From Salvia splendens (lineage: Eukaryota; Streptophyta; Magnoliopsida; Lamiales; Lamiaceae): DNA of 64,000 nt. A model generated the notes under the pieces. The model was not told where the DNA came from, did no database searches, and saw only the letters and a list, made by a program, of their open reading frames with translations. The position numbers were made by a program, and so were the translations under genes. Within the stretch, counting starts at the first letter, position 1. Each line of letters starts with the position of its first letter. Below, piece after piece: positions 12,516 to 22,956 of the stretch. The stretch lies in the NCBI RefSeq assembly GCF_004379255.2, contig NC_056034.1:35529262-35593261 (forward strand). The letters run 5' to 3'.

Positions 12516-13959
12516 ATGGATCTCAACAACGAGCCTAGTTCCGGGAGTAGCGGGTCACAAACTCCGACTATCCCTGTGGGAAGTGGATGGGGTCAGGTGC
12601 CCGGGTACTACAACATGTACCCGTGGCAGCAGATGAAGCCCGGGGCCCCAATGGGGGGGAGTCCGCCGGGGGGGTTTCCGCCGATACCGGGGTGGGTACC
12701 CGGGATGCAGATGATGCCCGGGGGAGCACCGGCGACACAGTGGACTCCGGGGGTCGTACCGGCGACACAGTGGACTCCGGGGGTCGTACCGGCTACACAG
12801 GGGACTCCGGGGGTCGTACCGGCTACACAGGGGACTCCTGGGGGGTCCCCGGCGACGGCGGGGGATGTCTATCGCCCCAGTTTTGATTTTTCGACTGGGT
12901 CTTCGCACACATCGACCCAAACACCCTTGGGGTTTGATAGTTTCTCCTTAGATGAGTTGGGGTTTGATACTCTCGGAGCTCCGGAGACTCTAGTTCAAGG
13001 GGGGGGCAGTGCCGGGGCGTGGCGCCCCAAAGAAGAAGGGCAAGAAGAAGGTCGGCGAGTCGTCGCAGCCGGGTGAGGAGGAGGTACGGAGGAGGTGGAC
13101 GGACGACGAGAACGTCGCGCTCAGCAAGGCGTGGGTGAGTGTTTGCGACGATCCTCTCGTTTCGAACGAGCAAAGGATCGTCAACATGTGGGGCAAGATA
13201 GCAGCAGCCTACCAGAGATTTTGCCCGGAGGGGAGGCCCCGCAACAGGGAGGATTGCCGGAAGGGCTGGAACCGAATCAGGGCGGCGGTCTCCCGATTTT
13301 CGGGTTTGTACACCAACGCACTCCGCATGATGAGCAGTGGCCAAACGGAGGATGACTGCAGGAGAATAGCGGAGAAAGCCTTCCCACTGAAGGGTTTATA
13401 CAAGGACTTCACCTACTGGAACTGCTATCTTGTACTGAGCGAGTCCGAGAAGTTCCGAGTAGGTGTCGACTCTGGCTGGCCGAAGAAGCAACGACTGAAC
13501 TACACCGGCGATTACAGCGGCAGCAGCGGAGGTTCCCACGACCTCCCCGAGACGACGCAGGAGTTCCCCACGCCGCGTTCGGTCGGTGGCCGACCTCGCC
13601 CGATTGGGCGCAAGCGCGCTCAGCAGGCGGCGAGAGGGAACGCCGGGGCTTCCCAGGAGGTCCAGTCGGCATCCCCCCTTGGCCAATCCACCCAGGAGCT
13701 CAAATTCTTCGCTCGCGCCCAAACGCGCGCTCAGTTGATCAAGACGATGGCCGAATGGCGGGTGGCGACGGATCCTGTGGAGAAGAGCGTGCTTCAAACC
13801 TTGCTCATGAGCCTACAGGACGAGTTGGAGGCTATACGGAGGGAGACCGGTGGCGGCGGCAGCGGCGTAGGCGGCGGAGGCGACGGCGATGGTGGCGGCG
13901 GCTATGGTGGCGACGGAGGCGACAGCGACGGAGGCGACGACGACGGAGACGAGGAGTGA
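12516..13959 (+). pseudogene. Myb/SANT-like transposon protein with a +1 frameshift in a G run
   Basis: Starts at ATG 12516 (MDLNNEPSSGSSGSQTP), an N-terminal Pro/Gly-rich region containing about four repeats of a VVPATQ(W/G)TPG unit. An eight-G run at 12999-13006 shifts frame. The Myb part continues in the +1 frame from about 13006 to the stop at 13957-13959. That part holds RRRWTDDENVALSKAWVSVC, WGKIAAAYQRFCP and a coiled C-terminal segment (about 13700-13840), then a Gly/Asp-rich tail. Seven Gs would give one continuous frame, so this is either a recent one-base insertion or a homopolymer sequencing error. It belongs to the same family as the ORFs at 8049 and 21547, all of which lack any GST features. 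Confidence 0.75.
12718..12850 (+). repeat. 30-bp coding tandem repeat, about four copies
   Basis: Units of the form GGGGTCGTACCGGCGACACA plus ten more bases, with small changes between copies. They encode the repeated Pro/Thr/Gln decapeptide in the N-terminal part of the Myb-like protein. The period is a multiple of three, so copy changes keep the frame. Confidence 0.85.
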
Positions 13960-14334
13960 ATTGTCACTCTTTTTTATTAATGTATTTTTTTTTAAAATTA
14001 ATGTACTTTTTTTAAATTATTGTACTTTTTAAAATTTTAATAGTATTATTAAACTTTTCCCGTATATGTCTCGTAAATTAAATTTCGCATATTGTGTGAT
14101 TGTTAATTATTTCATTTTGTATATATTTGTTAATAGTGATGTGGATATTATGTGGCTAGGCTATGGCTGAGCTATTGCTGGGCTATTTGCTTGTTTTGAT
14201 GATGTGGCAGGAGGATTTTTAGTGCTGCTGATGTGGCAGTGGCTAGGCTATTGCTGGGCTATTCCTATTGTGGATGGCCTTATGGGATAAACTAAAAAGG
14301 ATAGTGTGACATCTATTATGGGACGGAGGAAGTA

Positions 14335-14996
14335 GTTTCTAACATCAATAATCTTATCATCATCATCAACATCATTTATCACCTTTTCATAAACAACCAT
14401 ATTGCTTGATCTCAATCATAATTATATGGACAATCTAGACAATCTGCGGACGATAACCCATATAAAGGTGCCAATAACCCACATATGGATGACGATAATC
14501 CACACAGAGTGCCAATATCCCACACAGGATGCCAATGTCAATAACCCATATAAGGGTGCTTAATCATCACATACCATCTCTTATACCAAACAATACTATT
14601 ATAATCATTTAGTAAGCCAAATATATTCAAATAAAATCAATCTATTACAAACATAATTAAACTCATTGTACTATATTAGTATTATCAGTTCACAATTACA
14701 ATATGCATTTTATCATTTCAAGACTACGTATATGTATTTCGATCAATTAATTAAATATTCATGGAATCAAACTTCCACACATGTATATTTTCGGATCAAC
14801 TTAACCTTCAACATATATTTCAATCTCCAAACAAATATCACATAAATCATATTAATCCATCTCACAAAACCCATTCCTATAACCCCTTTTACCTATAAAA
14901 CATCAAATTCATTATATTCAATCATCAATATGTTCGATCATTTCTTTGTCGTACAATTATAACATTTTTATTCTGGAGCTTGAATATGAAACAATC
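14335..14996. other. Intergenic DNA with imperfect about 21-bp repeats
   Basis: At about 14451-14565 a CCAATAACCCACATA/GGATGC-like unit recurs about five times with variation. The rest is AT-rich without recognised genes. Confidence 0.45.

Positions 14997-15073
<77 letters not shown>
14997..15073. repeat. (TTA)n microsatellite, about 25 units
   Basis: 77 bp of uninterrupted TTA/ATT trinucleotide. The poly-leucine open frame across it is a by-product of the repeat, not a gene. Confidence 0.97.
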
Positions 15074-15074
<1 letters not shown>

Positions 15075-15598
15075 TATAATCACATACTAGACAATAATCA
15101 GGAATTAATCATATGCTACTTCATTCTCATAATCGAAACATGGGTTTGTCAAACTAGATATTTTATAAATTTTCAAGTAAATAACAATAGCTTCTTAGGT
15201 TGAAGGAGTACCTCGAGTTATCGGAAATTAGGAATTGATTCGACTATTTGACATTTAAAATTTTAAATCTTGAAGAAAATTAATTAAGGTAAAATGTGGG
15301 AGGAGACTGTCGATCTCGCCCACCCCCCAACAATTGTTGTCCAAAAGAGGAATAAATAGGAGATGATAAAATCATCCGTACGGACCTTACTTTAAGTTAT
15401 TAGTTTATTTGTACTTTTCTAAAATACTCTAGATTATTCCATTATCAGGATAATCAAATACAAACTCTAAATATTATACAAATTCTAAACTATAATCTAA
15501 ATCGTTAAAAAATGTCAACAGATGACAAAATAGCATCAACAGAAAATTTCAACACGGTTTCAACGGTGACACCATGTTGACATTGTGTTGATATTGTA

Positions 15599-15770
15599 TT
15601 GACATCAAAATCTTGAATTTTTACACTGTGTTGAGAGTGTGTTGATGTGTTGAGAGTGTCTTGATATTGTGTTGACATTGTATTGACATCAAAATCTTGA
15701 ATTTTTACACTGTATTGAGAGTGTGTTGATGTTGTGTTGACACTGTATTAAAAAGTTTGAAATTTGTACA
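15599..15770. repeat. 84-bp direct repeat, GTGTTGA-rich
   Basis: GACATCAAAATCTTGAATTT and its following sequence occur at about 15601 and again at 15685, giving two copies of an 84-bp unit. Both are built from shorter TGTTGA(C/T)A and GAGTGTGTTGATG motifs. The flanks of this stretch (15074-16300) are otherwise unremarkable AT-rich DNA. Confidence 0.75.
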
Positions 15771-16299
15771 ATATATAAGTTTGCATTTTATCACTATCAT
15801 CTATTACCGGTTCCTTTTCTTCAAATTTTTTTGCACGTCTCCACAAATTTTACTAGTATCTACTTATTTTAATATCCATTTCTTTAACATGTGGCACCAT
15901 TAGAAATTAATATATTTATTTATTTACATCTAGAGTATTCCATCTCTTCATCATCGTGGAGATAAAATTATCTCCATCGCCAAAACTCAATATATTTCTC
16001 GGCAACTGCAGATTAGGGAGAAATGTTTATTCAACATAGTCCCTAAAAAAACATAGTTCTTGCACCACAAAATAGAAATACATGGAATTCAACTTTTTTG
16101 AATATTCTATAGTTTTAAAACCATTCTCTTTTTAACTACTTAATAGCACACGAAAGTGTAAAAATTATCCATTTAATTCTCTAATTATTCTTAAATGTAC
16201 TAGTACTAATTTTAGCATTCCATACCAATAAGATATAAGCCATTTATAGTAATATAAATCAATTGTCAATTTCAAACTTTTTTTATTCTGGATTAATAC

Positions 16300-17060
16300 C
16301 AATATGATGACTCTCTTCTTCTTAAAATAGTAAACTTGTCTAACCCCGTTTTTGGGATGTTACATTTAATTTCTCCACTTTCTAGACCTTCGACATTTTT
16401 TTCATTATTTGTCCCTTCTTTTACAAGACGTTCCATATGTGTTGACAATCATAGTAACAAATCATTTATGACACCATGTTCTTTTGAACATTTACCACTA
16501 TTAGTTGGAGCTGATGGACAAAACAATGAATGTACTTGGCAGATGGATTTTTATTCAATATAAGTTATTTTAAACTATTGTACTCACCCTTCATATTTAA
16601 TGCACTGTCGAATACCTTAATCTTTTAATCATGACAAAGATAAACCATGCTTACCAAATATTAAGTCAATCCATTCATTCAAAGATTTTGCCGTGGTATC
16701 AGTGATATGAACTAAGGACAAGAATATTTCTACAATCTCCTCATCATTGTTAACATATCTCAGAACCAAAGTCATTTATTCTTTTATCAACGCATCGCGC
16801 GCTTCATCAACCATAAGAGAGAAATATTGATTTTTAATATTGTCCAAAACAACTTTTGTAATTTCAACACCATAACAATTTATTAATTCATTTTGAACTA
16901 AGGGACTAACCGTCTAATTATTGCCAGGAGCATTCTCCAATGTCATTGTTGTTACCTCAAGTTTTTACTCACGCAACCAATCAAAGTACTTATAGAAAGT
17001 TTCCCCTATAATTCATCATTTTAGACTCCAATGAAAATAAGGTTATCTGACTCAATCCCA
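16300..17060 (-). pseudogene. hAT transposase relic, N-terminal part (DUF4371)
   Basis: Minus-strand fragments from about 17060 downwards read like the DUF4371 part of TTF-type hAT proteins: GNFYKYFDWLRE, LVQNELINCYGVEITKVVLD, YFSLMVDEARDALIKE and MTLVLRYVNNDEEIVEIFL, with stops and a frameshift between them. This order fits the C-terminal fragments at 10990-12035 on the same strand, so both may be one element later split by insertions. Confidence 0.55.
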
Positions 17061-17135
17061 TAAATACCTACGAAAAGAGTGGAACATAGAAATGACATTT
17101 GTAAATGAAACTAATAAATTTCTACTAGGGTGTGT

Positions 17136-17414
17136 TCACTTTCCTCGCCTTCCTTGGGGAGGGGGGTCGTCGAGGTGGACATTAACGGTGGCTGTGGGGC
17201 AGCAGATCAGATGTTTGAGTTCGTCCATCTTGTCCATCCTCACCGGCGGTCGGTAGGTTTTCGGAATGTCCATCAGGAGCCGCATGAGATGTGCCAAGTC
17301 TGCTAATTCATTTTGAAGTTTCATCTCAACATGCTTCAAGGCTTGCTCAAACGTGATCAGCTTCTCCCGAGGGAAGCTAGGGCAGGAACTAGAAGAAGCC
17401 TTGCTATCGGCCAT
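17136..17414 (-). other. Unrecognised open frame of 92 codons
   Basis: Starts at ATG 17414 (MADSKASSSSCPSFPREKLI), with a predicted helical middle (FEQALKHVEMKLQNELADLA). I do not recognise a family. It lies downstream and on the same strand as the Myb-like relic at 17974, so it could be an exon of that transposon protein or chance. Between 17490 and 17973 I see no other gene. Confidence 0.25.
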
Positions 17415-17973
17415 TGTTGTGGAATGTGGGATATGGTTATGTGATTGTTGTGGAATGTGGGAGATGGTTATTGCCTTGTGCGACAGCAAGTGATGATTAT
17501 AATGAAACTAAGAATGTACAACTGTGGTTAAAATCAAACTATAGAAATATAACTATGGTTAAAAGATAATTGAAAATGATACCTGGTAGTATTGCTACCT
17601 CGTGTTAGTTTGGTAGATCGATCACATATTGTCTTCTCCTGTGAAAGGCTATAGGATTGTGTAATTCGAACTTGTAACTTTGCATGCTTGTTTGGGAAGG
17701 TGGTCACTTTTTTTGCTTGTGCTATTTTCAGTGCTTGTCTACCTAAGCATCATAAAACTTGTCTGGTAGCAACTCATCAAATATCAAGGCTTGTCTAAAT
17801 GACTCAACAGCTTGTAATTCCACCGCATCCCTGATATCTTCAATTCAAACAGAACCGACTCTGCCATCACTCTTTCTTCTACTGCTCCTCTTCTTCTTCT
17901 TCTTCTTCAGAGAATGCTTAAACTTTTTCCACATTGCATTACAATACAATTATTTCGATTTGAATGAAATAAA

Positions 17974-18243
17974 TCAGAAGTAAAGAATAAAGAAACCTTC
18001 AATAATCTCTCCCCCGACGTCCACTGGAGCTATCACCTCGTTAGTGTTGAAATTACAGTAAACGCCTTCCGTGTCATGAACCATTTTGAAGGTACGATAA
18101 CGATGCTCAAAGAATCGAAAGCGCTCGAACCACTCACGCCACGAGAAGGTGAGCCCCAGGTCAGCTGTGATCACGGTCGAAACTTGCTCGAGTACGTCGA
18201 AGGGGATGACCAAACCATCCCACTCAGCCATTTTCTTCGACAA
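17974..18243 (-). pseudogene. Myb/SANT-like PIF partner protein fragment
   Basis: A 90-codon frame containing LGLTFSWREWFERFRFFEHR and YRTFKMVHDTEGVYCNF followed by NEVIAP. These are landmarks of the Myb-like ORF1 proteins encoded beside plant PIF/Harbinger transposases. Upstream and downstream parts of the protein are missing or out of frame. A transposase relic lies upstream on the same strand (20135-18963), supporting a two-gene PIF element. Confidence 0.6.
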
Positions 18244-18390
18244 CTATATTGACATCTTCTTGACCTCGCCACGCATCGACGTAGGAATTAGAAACCTTCA
18301 TTCTGCAAAATTATGTTCAGCGATGACTACGACATCCGTTTGGTATGACATTTATGTTTTATTTTAGAGGTTCCATCCACTATGATTTGC

Positions 18391-18990
18391 TGTGTATGCG
18401 AACTTCAGCTGCCAAATGGAATACCTTGGAAGGTTGGGATATCAAAAATCAACAGGGAAATTTACTTCGATGAGAACTGGCCAAGGTTTGTTCAATACAA
18501 CAACATCGAAAGAGGTCACACACTCGTCTTCAGCCATCAGCGAAGACAGTGATCTTGAGCCTCACTATGACCAATCTAGAGTTGTGTCGGCGTTGCCTGC
18601 ATTCACATGTGTTTTGATGACGTCTGACTTGGAGCGTGGACTGGTAATTACATCACTCTTTATAGTTATTTCTTTTATGCCTTGACGTTGAAATTATAGA
18701 TGTAGAACTTGCCGAACATACGGTGGAAAACTCACATCCAAGATAAAGATTCTGTTGAATCAGTGACCTTATGGGTAGGCATAAATTCGTGGGATGTCTT
18801 CGTGAAGATAAAAGATGGTGACGTTTGGATATGCAGAGGAGAGGATGGAACAAATTTGCTCGCATGATGAGCTAGAGGTTGGAACGCTATGCAGGTTCGA
18901 GCTGCTTCCGGGACCTGCAAACACTTCCAAAAAATATGCTCCGACCGTTTCGATGTTTGTCTTTAAATTACAATGTAAAACAATAGTTTT
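18391..18990 (+). pseudogene. Fragments of a B3-domain (REM-like) gene
   Basis: Two plus-strand pieces resemble B3 DNA-binding domains. 18391-18552 reads LPNGIPWKVGISKINREIYF then NWPRFVQYNNIERGHTLVF, the typical B3 core (W, then a W..F..(Y/H)..(I/L)..G..L.F series). 18763-18990 reads VTLWVGINSWDVFVKIKDGD, VWICRG and, after a frameshift near 18868, DELEVGTLCRFELL, a second B3-like half. Stops and frame changes break both. Orientation is opposite to the flanking transposon genes. It may be captured host sequence or the remains of an older gene hit by the transposon. Confidence 0.5.
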
Positions 18991-20135
18991 ACCAGAGACC
19001 ACATTGTGTTTGCTAGTTGGTCTCGAAAGAGCTTCCAGTCAGTTATTGCCTCCACATAATCGACATCACATGCCTCTGCATTTGTGCCGATACCATCAAC
19101 CCAGTGGTCTACGAGATCGTCTAGAGGATCGACAACCATCTCGCTCTTGATGTAGTTATGTAGTAAAAAACACGCCGATATCAAACAAACTTGTACCTTG
19201 ATGGGATAGAAGGATGCACTCCGTAGTATGCCAAATCTCATCTTCAATATAGCGAAATGCCCGTTCAATTACATTTCTTGCCTTAGTATGACGCATATTG
19301 AACAACTCGACTGCATTTTGTGGTGTGTCTGCGTTCAAGCCCCATTCCTTTAGATGGTATCGAGCATCTTTATATAGAGTTAGAAAACTTTGGCTATTTG
19401 CGTACCCATTGTCGCAGAGATAGTAATTTCCTTTCAAAAGCAAGACCACACATGAGAGGTCCGTTTTATGTGAACTAAAGTGTGAAATACAATACCTATA
19501 GGACCCTTAGACCATAGGGGAGACTGACAGCATCTCGAAGAACTCGAGCGTCACCGGCAGATCCTTCCCATCCAGGTAATATGTACGTGAACCGCATATG
19601 TCGATCACATGCTGCTAGAGTATTTGTTGTAATTTGACCCTTGGCGTGGTTTGTCGGAATTAGAAACCAAAACATTTTAAAAAGTACCATCGAGAGCACC
19701 GAGACAACCCTGCATATAATAGATTCAAGGCATGGAAGTCAAACACGTTGAATAGCAAGAATAAGTGTGATATGGTGAAAATTTTAAATAAAATATTTTC
19801 ACTGTTCGGCCTTGTCGCAACAATAAAGTACCTTGAAATGTTTCCACCTCCAATCCACACAATTATCAGGTATTGCCTCAGGTTTGACGATAAACAACGT
19901 GTGTACTTTCAAGATAGCTCGAAATACCTCATGGACGTAGCATGAATAGTGTGGCCGGACTGCAAAAAAAATCAAACCCACAGAGACGAATCTTCTTGTG
20001 ATGTGCTAATATGCCCAAAAAAATGGCCACTTGTTCTTCAATATACACAAACCGCTTGTCACAAAGAGTGCCCAGCTGTCGGAACAACGCACATAGCCTA
20101 CCAAATGCATTCCGGTCCATCCTAAGATTGACCAC
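18963..20135 (-). pseudogene. PIF/Harbinger transposase relic (DDE_Tnp_4, ALP1-like)
   Basis: Order along the minus strand: an N-terminal helix-turn-helix part (LRMDRNAFGRLCALFRQLGT and YIEEQVAIFLGILAHHKK), WRWKHFK followed by an apparent intron (donor near 19835, acceptor near 19712), GCLGALDGT with the first catalytic Asp, GWEGSAGDARVLRDAV with the second, then GNYYLCDNGYANSQSFLTLY, and ARNVIERAF with the catalytic Glu near 19270. The end runs FGILRSASFYPIKVQVCLIS. Frame changes around 19680, 19490 and 19260 are more than introns can explain, so it is non-functional as read. It is the only transposase of this superfamily in the window with most landmarks present. Confidence 0.8.
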
Positions 20136-21365
20136 AAACCAATCTGTTCATGTGGCTGACTTGCTTAGGCATTTTGCCGTTGATGTTGTAAGGTAGTACA
20201 AGTTCAATTCTCTTCCGTTTATTGAGTCCACCCAATTGTTTGAGGATCAGGTACATGATACATAGTCAAGCTACATGATAATTCAGTATAATCTCTTCCA
20301 TCGTATGCAACACAGTTTTTCTTTTTTACAAGTTCGATCCATTTATCAACAAGCAATTATGAGTAAATAAAATTACTGTGTCAAACAAATGAAATATATG
20401 AAGCCACCAGACCAAGTCTTCCATAATGATATGTATTGGCAGCATAAACTTGAAACTAAAATAAGTATCGACAAAAACATATCTGCATAGAAGATGGATA
20501 TCACAATTGATCACAATCCTCAATAACACAATCTTTTCATCGTATCAATTTGAAACCATTCCAACTCTGTATATTGTTCAATATTGCTAACAAAATATTA
20601 CCAAATTAAAACAAAAACTTATCAATTTTTTGTCTAGCAGCAGTCGGATCCAGCTTGCAAGGTGCTGGGGCAATTGCCCCTCCTCACCCCTCCCTCACTC
20701 TTATACATTTACATATAAATTTCCATTTATATACTCTAATTATACTAATTGCCCCTTCTTAAATAGATAAATTTTTCCTATATACAAAATTTTGCCCCTT
20801 CTGAGATGAAATCCTAGCTACGCCCAGCACCACATTAAATTTCGGCAAACCAAAACAAAAAGAACGAATTTTGAAGCTTTCAAACGAGATGGCTTGTTGA
20901 AGCCAATCGAATAAAGAAGACAACTTTTGAAAACCATAATTGGGTAACCCAGATTGCCAATTAGTTGGCTCAAAATGTTCTTACGATGTTGTGGAAAAAA
21001 TTATGGCTTTTGTACCGAAAATGCAATCTCAGAATACTAACCTTCTCTTCGCGCCGAAGTCAGTGTGGGGTTCCCATGTACCTTCTTCAAAAAAACTGCT
21101 GCGGCCGTCGGTAGTTTTTAAAATAGCTTGAGGTTGAAGGAGGCAAATATGGTGATATGTACGCACAAATATGAGAAATGGATATTGCGGTAAAACAGAG
21201 GGTTATTTTGGTAAATTAAGTAAGATATAAATAAAAAAAAATGAGAAAAAGATACGCTATATCTCAAATTTGTGCAGATACAAAAATGTGCATTTATGGA
21301 GCGGGCCAGTGACAAAAACTTGGGCCTTGCAAAAAAGGTAAATATTGAACCAAACATAGGTTTAA
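20136..21365. other. Intergenic DNA with a small hAT-like MITE
   Basis: Around 20640-20828 an element with ends CAGTCGGATCCAGC and (inverted) GGGCGTAGCTAGGATT, and paired GCCCC(T/C)TC motifs, resembles dicot hAT MITEs. Exact ends and target duplication are unclear. The remaining sequence shows only short, unrecognised frames (for example 20940-21131). Confidence 0.4.
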
Positions 21366-21368
21366 TTA

Positions 21369-22953
21369 GAGCATTAGCAATGGGGCGCCCTAAGGTGCGC
21401 CCTATGGCGCGCCACATCATCATTTTATTATTTTGTTTAATTAATTTAATTGTTTTCAAGTAACGAGTAAATAAAAAACGGTCTAAATAACAAACGGCGA
21501 AGTTTTAATAAAAAAAAGTTACATCATTGAACTAATAAAAAAAAAACTAAGTCGGACCAATTCCCAACTTCCGACGCAGCTCATCGAGTAACGCCCCGAG
21601 ATATTCAGCTTCGTCGGGGTCAGTACACTTCTTGAGGGCCATGTGCGTCTGCAACATCGTCCTTGCCATCGACGCTGTTGCTAACGACTCAAACGCGGTG
21701 GCCGTCTGGGTCGGGAGCTCTACCGGGACCGGAGCTTGGGTTGCAGCGGTCGACGATGAGGTCGCGGTCGCCTTCCCCTTGGCCTTCGCAGCCTTGACGC
21801 CGAGAGGATGCCGGAAGGACACCGGTGTGCCAGAACTCCCTTCATCCACGTACGTCCGGTTGAGGTCAACCGGGTGGTTGCCGCTGCCGCTGCTCGTGTA
21901 ATCACCAGCTTCAGTGGTCTTCGTCCTCTTCGGCGCACCAGTGTGCAGAATTCCACCTTGGAACTTCTGCTTGTCCCTCAAGAGCGCCCAGATGGCCTCG
22001 TGCTTGAAGTCGTCGTACATCGACCGGTACGACAACAGCGCTTTAGCGCGCACGTCGCTCAAGCTCTCGCCGCTCCCCTGTGACCGCGTGAACTTCTCGA
22101 ACTCCGCCGCGTACAAGTTCACTTGGTTCTTGACTTGATCCCAGTGCTTGCGGAGTTGCTCACGCTTGCGCTTGTACGCGGTCGGCGGCTTGACCGAATT
22201 GTAGAGGTCCGCGATGCGTTCCCAGTACGCGATCTGTCGCTGGTTGTTCGCGAATATCGGATCTTCCGATATATCTACCCAACACCGGGTCAAGGTGAGA
22301 GTTTCGTCGTCGTTGTAGTTCGTACGGCCGAGGGCGTACTCATCGCAATCACCGGGAGGCGGCAACTTCTGCGCCCGCTGCCTGTTCCACTTCTTTCTGG
22401 CTGGGGCGGAAGCGATCGCGGCGGGGTCGGGATCGGCCGCTACGGTTGGGCGGTGCGGAGACGGCTCCATGTCAGACAACCCATACAATTCCGTACTGAA
22501 ATCGGGATCGTAATGGGTGTTGGTGTCGAACGAACGATAATCGCCGGGTTCTGTACCCGGCCAATGCGCCCCTGCGCTAAACGTAGGACTATTGGGGCTT
22601 GAATCCATTTCGTAGTAATTATGTAAATGTAAGTTTTGAAAATGAAATCGAGTGAAATGAAATGTTACAAATGAACGGTATTTATAAAAAAACGAAACCG
22701 CGTGCCATCGTCCGCGGTTGATCGTCCGCGACCTCCACAATGGGGCGGACGATGGCGCGGACGATGGCCATTGTCCGCGGCAGCCGCAATGGGGCGGACG
22801 ATGGCCATCGTCCGCGCTATCCTCCGCGACCGAAGTATAGGGCGCGTCTATCACCCGCGCCCTATGGCTCGCACCCGCAATGGGTGCGGACGATGGATAG
22901 CGCGGACGATGCGTGCCATCGGGCGTGCCATCGTCCGCCCATTGCGGATGCCC
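21369..22953. mobile_element. PIF/Harbinger-type element carrying only a Myb-like ORF (copy 3)
   Basis: Flanked by TTA (21366-21368 and 22954-22956). Ends GAGCATTAGCAATGGG and (inverted) GGGCATCCGCAATGGG. 1585 bp, with GC-rich subterminal ATGGCGCGG/CGGACGATGG repeats at the right end, a TATAAATA box on the minus strand near 22679-22688 and one intact minus-strand gene. No transposase. Confidence 0.85.
21547..22608 (-). CDS. Myb/SANT-like transposon protein, intact
   Basis: 353 residues from ATG 22608 (MDSSPNSPTFSAGAHWPGTE). The frame stays open further upstream, but that part is GC-rich terminal repeat sequence, and the TATA box near 22684 fits a start at 22608. Central trihelix-like domain: DETLTLTRCWVDISEDPIF, YWERIADLYNSVKPP, LRKHWDQVKNQVNLYAAEFE, then FKHEAIWALLRDKQKF. 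The C-terminal part has a helical segment (MARTMLQTHMALKKCTDPDE and AEYLGALLDELRRKLG) likely to self-associate or bind a partner. In PIF/Harbinger systems this protein type helps the transposase bind the ends. Of the four related ORFs here, this is the only one without a break. Confidence 0.75.
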   Translation of the reverse strand: MDSSPNSPTFSAGAHWPGTEPGDYRSFDTNTHYDPDFSTELYGLSDMEPSPHRPTVAADPDPAAIASAPARKKWNRQRAQKLPPPGDCDEYALGRTNYNDDETLTLTRCWVDISEDPIFANNQRQIAYWERIADLYNSVKPPTAYKRKREQLRKHWDQVKNQVNLYAAEFEKFTRSQGSGESLSDVRAKALLSYRSMYDDFKHEAIWALLRDKQKFQGGILHTGAPKRTKTTEAGDYTSSGSGNHPVDLNRTYVDEGSSGTPVSFRHPLGVKAAKAKGKATATSSSTAATQAPVPVELPTQTATAFESLATASMARTMLQTHMALKKCTDPDEAEYLGALLDELRRKLGIGPT

Positions 22954-22956
22954 TTA

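Larger units (their letters stand above)
12189..14279. mobile_element. PIF/Harbinger-type element carrying only a Myb-like ORF (copy 2)
   Basis: Flanked by TTA (12186-12188 and 14280-14282). The ends GACCATCCACAATAGG and (inverted) GGCCATCCACAATAGG match at 15 of 16 bases. The 2091-bp element carries a TATATATA box at about 12419-12427, one plus-strand Myb-like gene, and a 3' region with GGCTAGGCTATTGCTGGGCT-type repeats. No transposase is present. The 5' leader and 3' region are shared with the 598-bp MITE at 56530. Confidence 0.85.
12038..14332. mobile_element. Stowaway-type MITE split by a PIF-type insertion
   Basis: Left end TTCCCTTCGTCCCATAATAG and right end (inverted) CTTCCTCCGTCCCATAATAG, flanked by TA (12036-12037 and 14333-14334). 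Inner GACGTCACA and GTGTGACATC also pair. The middle is occupied by the element 12189-14279. Without it and its 3-bp duplication the MITE is about 200 bp. Confidence 0.75.

Noticed and set aside
14946..15203. Leucine-rich 85-residue open frame
   Set aside because: Created by the TTA microsatellite.
21547..22854. 435-residue start for the Myb-like ORF at 22854
   Set aside because: The extra 82 codons run through the GC-rich terminal repeat and upstream of the TATA box. ATG 22608 fits the promoter and the relatives.
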